Source: Actinomycetales bacterium (GTDB taxonomy: Bacteria; Actinomycetota; Actinomycetes; Actinomycetales; Cellulomonadaceae). Taken from it: DNA of 5,298 nt. Position 1 is the first letter of the stretch; every line of letters begins with the position of its first letter. Both the position numbers and the translations under genes were made by a program. The stretch spans positions 1 through 5,298 of the forward strand of contig JAATES010000346.1 in assembly GCA_015655615.1 (NCBI GenBank). The letters are read 5' to 3'. Below, piece by piece: positions 4,577 to 5,298 of the stretch. Below the pieces are notes generated by a model, which was given only the letters and a program-made list of their open reading frames with translations, did no database searches and was not told where the DNA came from.

Positions 4577-5298
4577 ATGTCCATCATCACGCGATCCGTC
4601 CGCAGACTCTCCACGCTCGCACTGAGCGGAGTCCTCGCCGTAGTGCTGCCCGTGATCGGGCTCTCCTTCGCTCCCACGGCCTCCGCCGCAGGCGATGTCT
4701 GTGACATCTGCTCGATCAACTTCGACTTGGGCGCCTGCGGGGAAAGCGGCGGTCAGCCCTATGACAGCACGGAGACGAACCCCGACGGAACCCCGCTGGA
4801 CTCCGGCGGCGGGTCGACCTCGACCCCGAAGCCCAGCAGCAGCGCGACGCCCACCAAGAAGCCCACCTCGCCGTCGAAGACCTCCAGCAAGTCTTCGGGC
4901 AAGTCCAGCTCCAGCAAGTCTTCGGGCAAGTCCAGCTCCAGCAAGTCTTCGGGCAAGTCCAGCTCCAGCAAGTCCTCGGGCAAGACCAGCTCCGGGAAGT
5001 CGACCTCTGGCACCACGACCTCCGGGACCACGAGCACGAGCGAGTCCAGCAGCCCTTCCGCGTCGCCCGCCGAGAGCGCGACCGACGCAGAGACCACGGA
5101 CGCGGTGGTACCGGATGCCCCGGCCGCACCGGCGGTGGAGGCGAGTGGATCCAGTCTCACGGTGACCTGGGGAGCACCCGCCGACGGTGGTTCGGCGATC
5201 ACCGGTTACCGCGTCGAGCTCAGCGACGGCAACTGGGCCGAGGTGGTCGCTGACCAGACGACGTACACCTTCACTGACCTCGAGGCCGGTGACTACAC
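4577..5298 (+). CDS. Exported protein with Ser/Lys repeat stalk and fibronectin type III domain (runs off right edge)
   Basis: The frame is open from ATG 4577 to the window end, 240 residues with no stop. Residues 1-37 are a Sec signal peptide: basic start (R6, R9, R10), hydrophobic core about 13-31, and a probable cut after ASA (35-37). The mature start has three cysteines, C42, C45 and C54, in a VCDICSINFDLGAC stretch; there is no lipobox, so it is not an evident lipoprotein. Residues 70-180 are Ser/Thr/Pro/Lys/Gly-rich, low-complexity and probably an extended stalk, including four SSKSSGKSS units (103-138). From about 181 a fibronectin type III domain begins, with SSLTVTWGAP, GGSAITGYRVEL and TTYTFTDLEAGDYT, the usual strand pattern. 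Such domains occur in actinobacterial secreted enzymes, adhesins and wall proteins; the functional part may lie beyond the edge, as may any sortase signal or membrane anchor. It is 72 bp after the symporter on the same strand, with its own ribosome binding site. Location outside the membrane is well supported; function is unknown. Confidence 0.87.
   Translation, partial: MSIITRSVRRLSTLALSGVLAVVLPVIGLSFAPTASAAGDVCDICSINFDLGACGESGGQPYDSTETNPDGTPLDSGGGSTSTPKPSSSATPTKKPTSPSKTSSKSSGKSSSSKSSGKSSSSKSSGKSSSSKSSGKTSSGKSTSGTTTSGTTSTSESSSPSASPAESATDAETTDAVVPDAPAAPAVEASGSSLTVTWGAPADGGSAITGYRVELSDGNWAEVVADQTTYTFTDLEAGDY
4883..4990 (+). repeat. 27-bp in-frame tandem repeat, four copies (three identical)
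   Basis: Units span 4883-4909, 4910-4936, 4937-4963 and 4964-4990. The first three are identical at every base; the fourth differs at two bases, one silent (TCT to TCC) and one changing Ser to Thr. Each encodes SSKSSGKSS. A further decayed partial unit (TCC GGG AAG TCG) follows at 4991. Because 27 is a multiple of three, copy-number change would lengthen or shorten the stalk without breaking the frame. Confidence 0.9.

Noticed and set aside
4759..5202. Minus-strand open frame of 147 codons with a repeated Leu-Pro-Glu-Asp-rich unit, opposite the exported protein
   Set aside because: It is the mirror of the 27-bp repeat; the plus strand has a ribosome binding site, signal peptide and FnIII domain, so this frame is open only because of the GC-rich repeat.

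Overview
The window reads as ordinary chromosomal DNA from a high-GC Gram-positive bacterium (Actinomycetota). The evidence is the GC-rich sequence with strong G/C preference at third codon positions, a DUF5709-type protein (a family I know only from actinobacteria), an ABC-F ATPase of the actinobacterial 'DEPDNYLD / DEPTDNLD' type, and start regions that look leaderless. I cannot name a genus.

Layout, left to right. (1) The 5' end of a DUF5709-like gene lies on the minus strand (1-163) and runs off the left edge. (2) A 65-bp divergent spacer follows. (3) A complete plus-strand ABC-F ATPase (229-1887, start chosen at a GTG) is followed after 9 bp by (4) trhO (1897-2832), a rhodanese-type tRNA uridine-34 hydroxylase. 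(5) A 223-bp spacer (2833-3055) carries a 24-bp imperfect palindrome over a possible extended -10. (6) An SLC1/DAACS-family symporter (3056-4504) resembles TcyP-type cystine carriers, but lacks several residues that bind substrate and Na+ in the family model GltPh. (7) After 72 bp, including a UCCG-tetraloop hairpin that overlaps the symporter stop codon, comes the 5' part of a gene for an exported protein (4577 to the right edge) with a signal peptide, three cysteines, a Ser/Lys repeat stalk made by a 27-bp tandem DNA repeat, and a fibronectin type III domain.

How the genes relate: the ABC-F protein (expected to act on the ribosome) and TrhO (wobble-uridine modification of tRNA) both touch translation and are tightly adjacent. 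However, trhO has its own TANNNT motif at leaderless spacing, so the pair may not be a simple operon. The symporter and the exported protein are envelope genes with no clear functional link to each other or to the upstream pair. I see no mobile element, CRISPR array, rRNA or tRNA gene, phage gene or defence system. The items most worth a second look are the altered symporter binding site, the palindrome upstream of it, and the repeat stalk. I found no convincing new multi-gene system.
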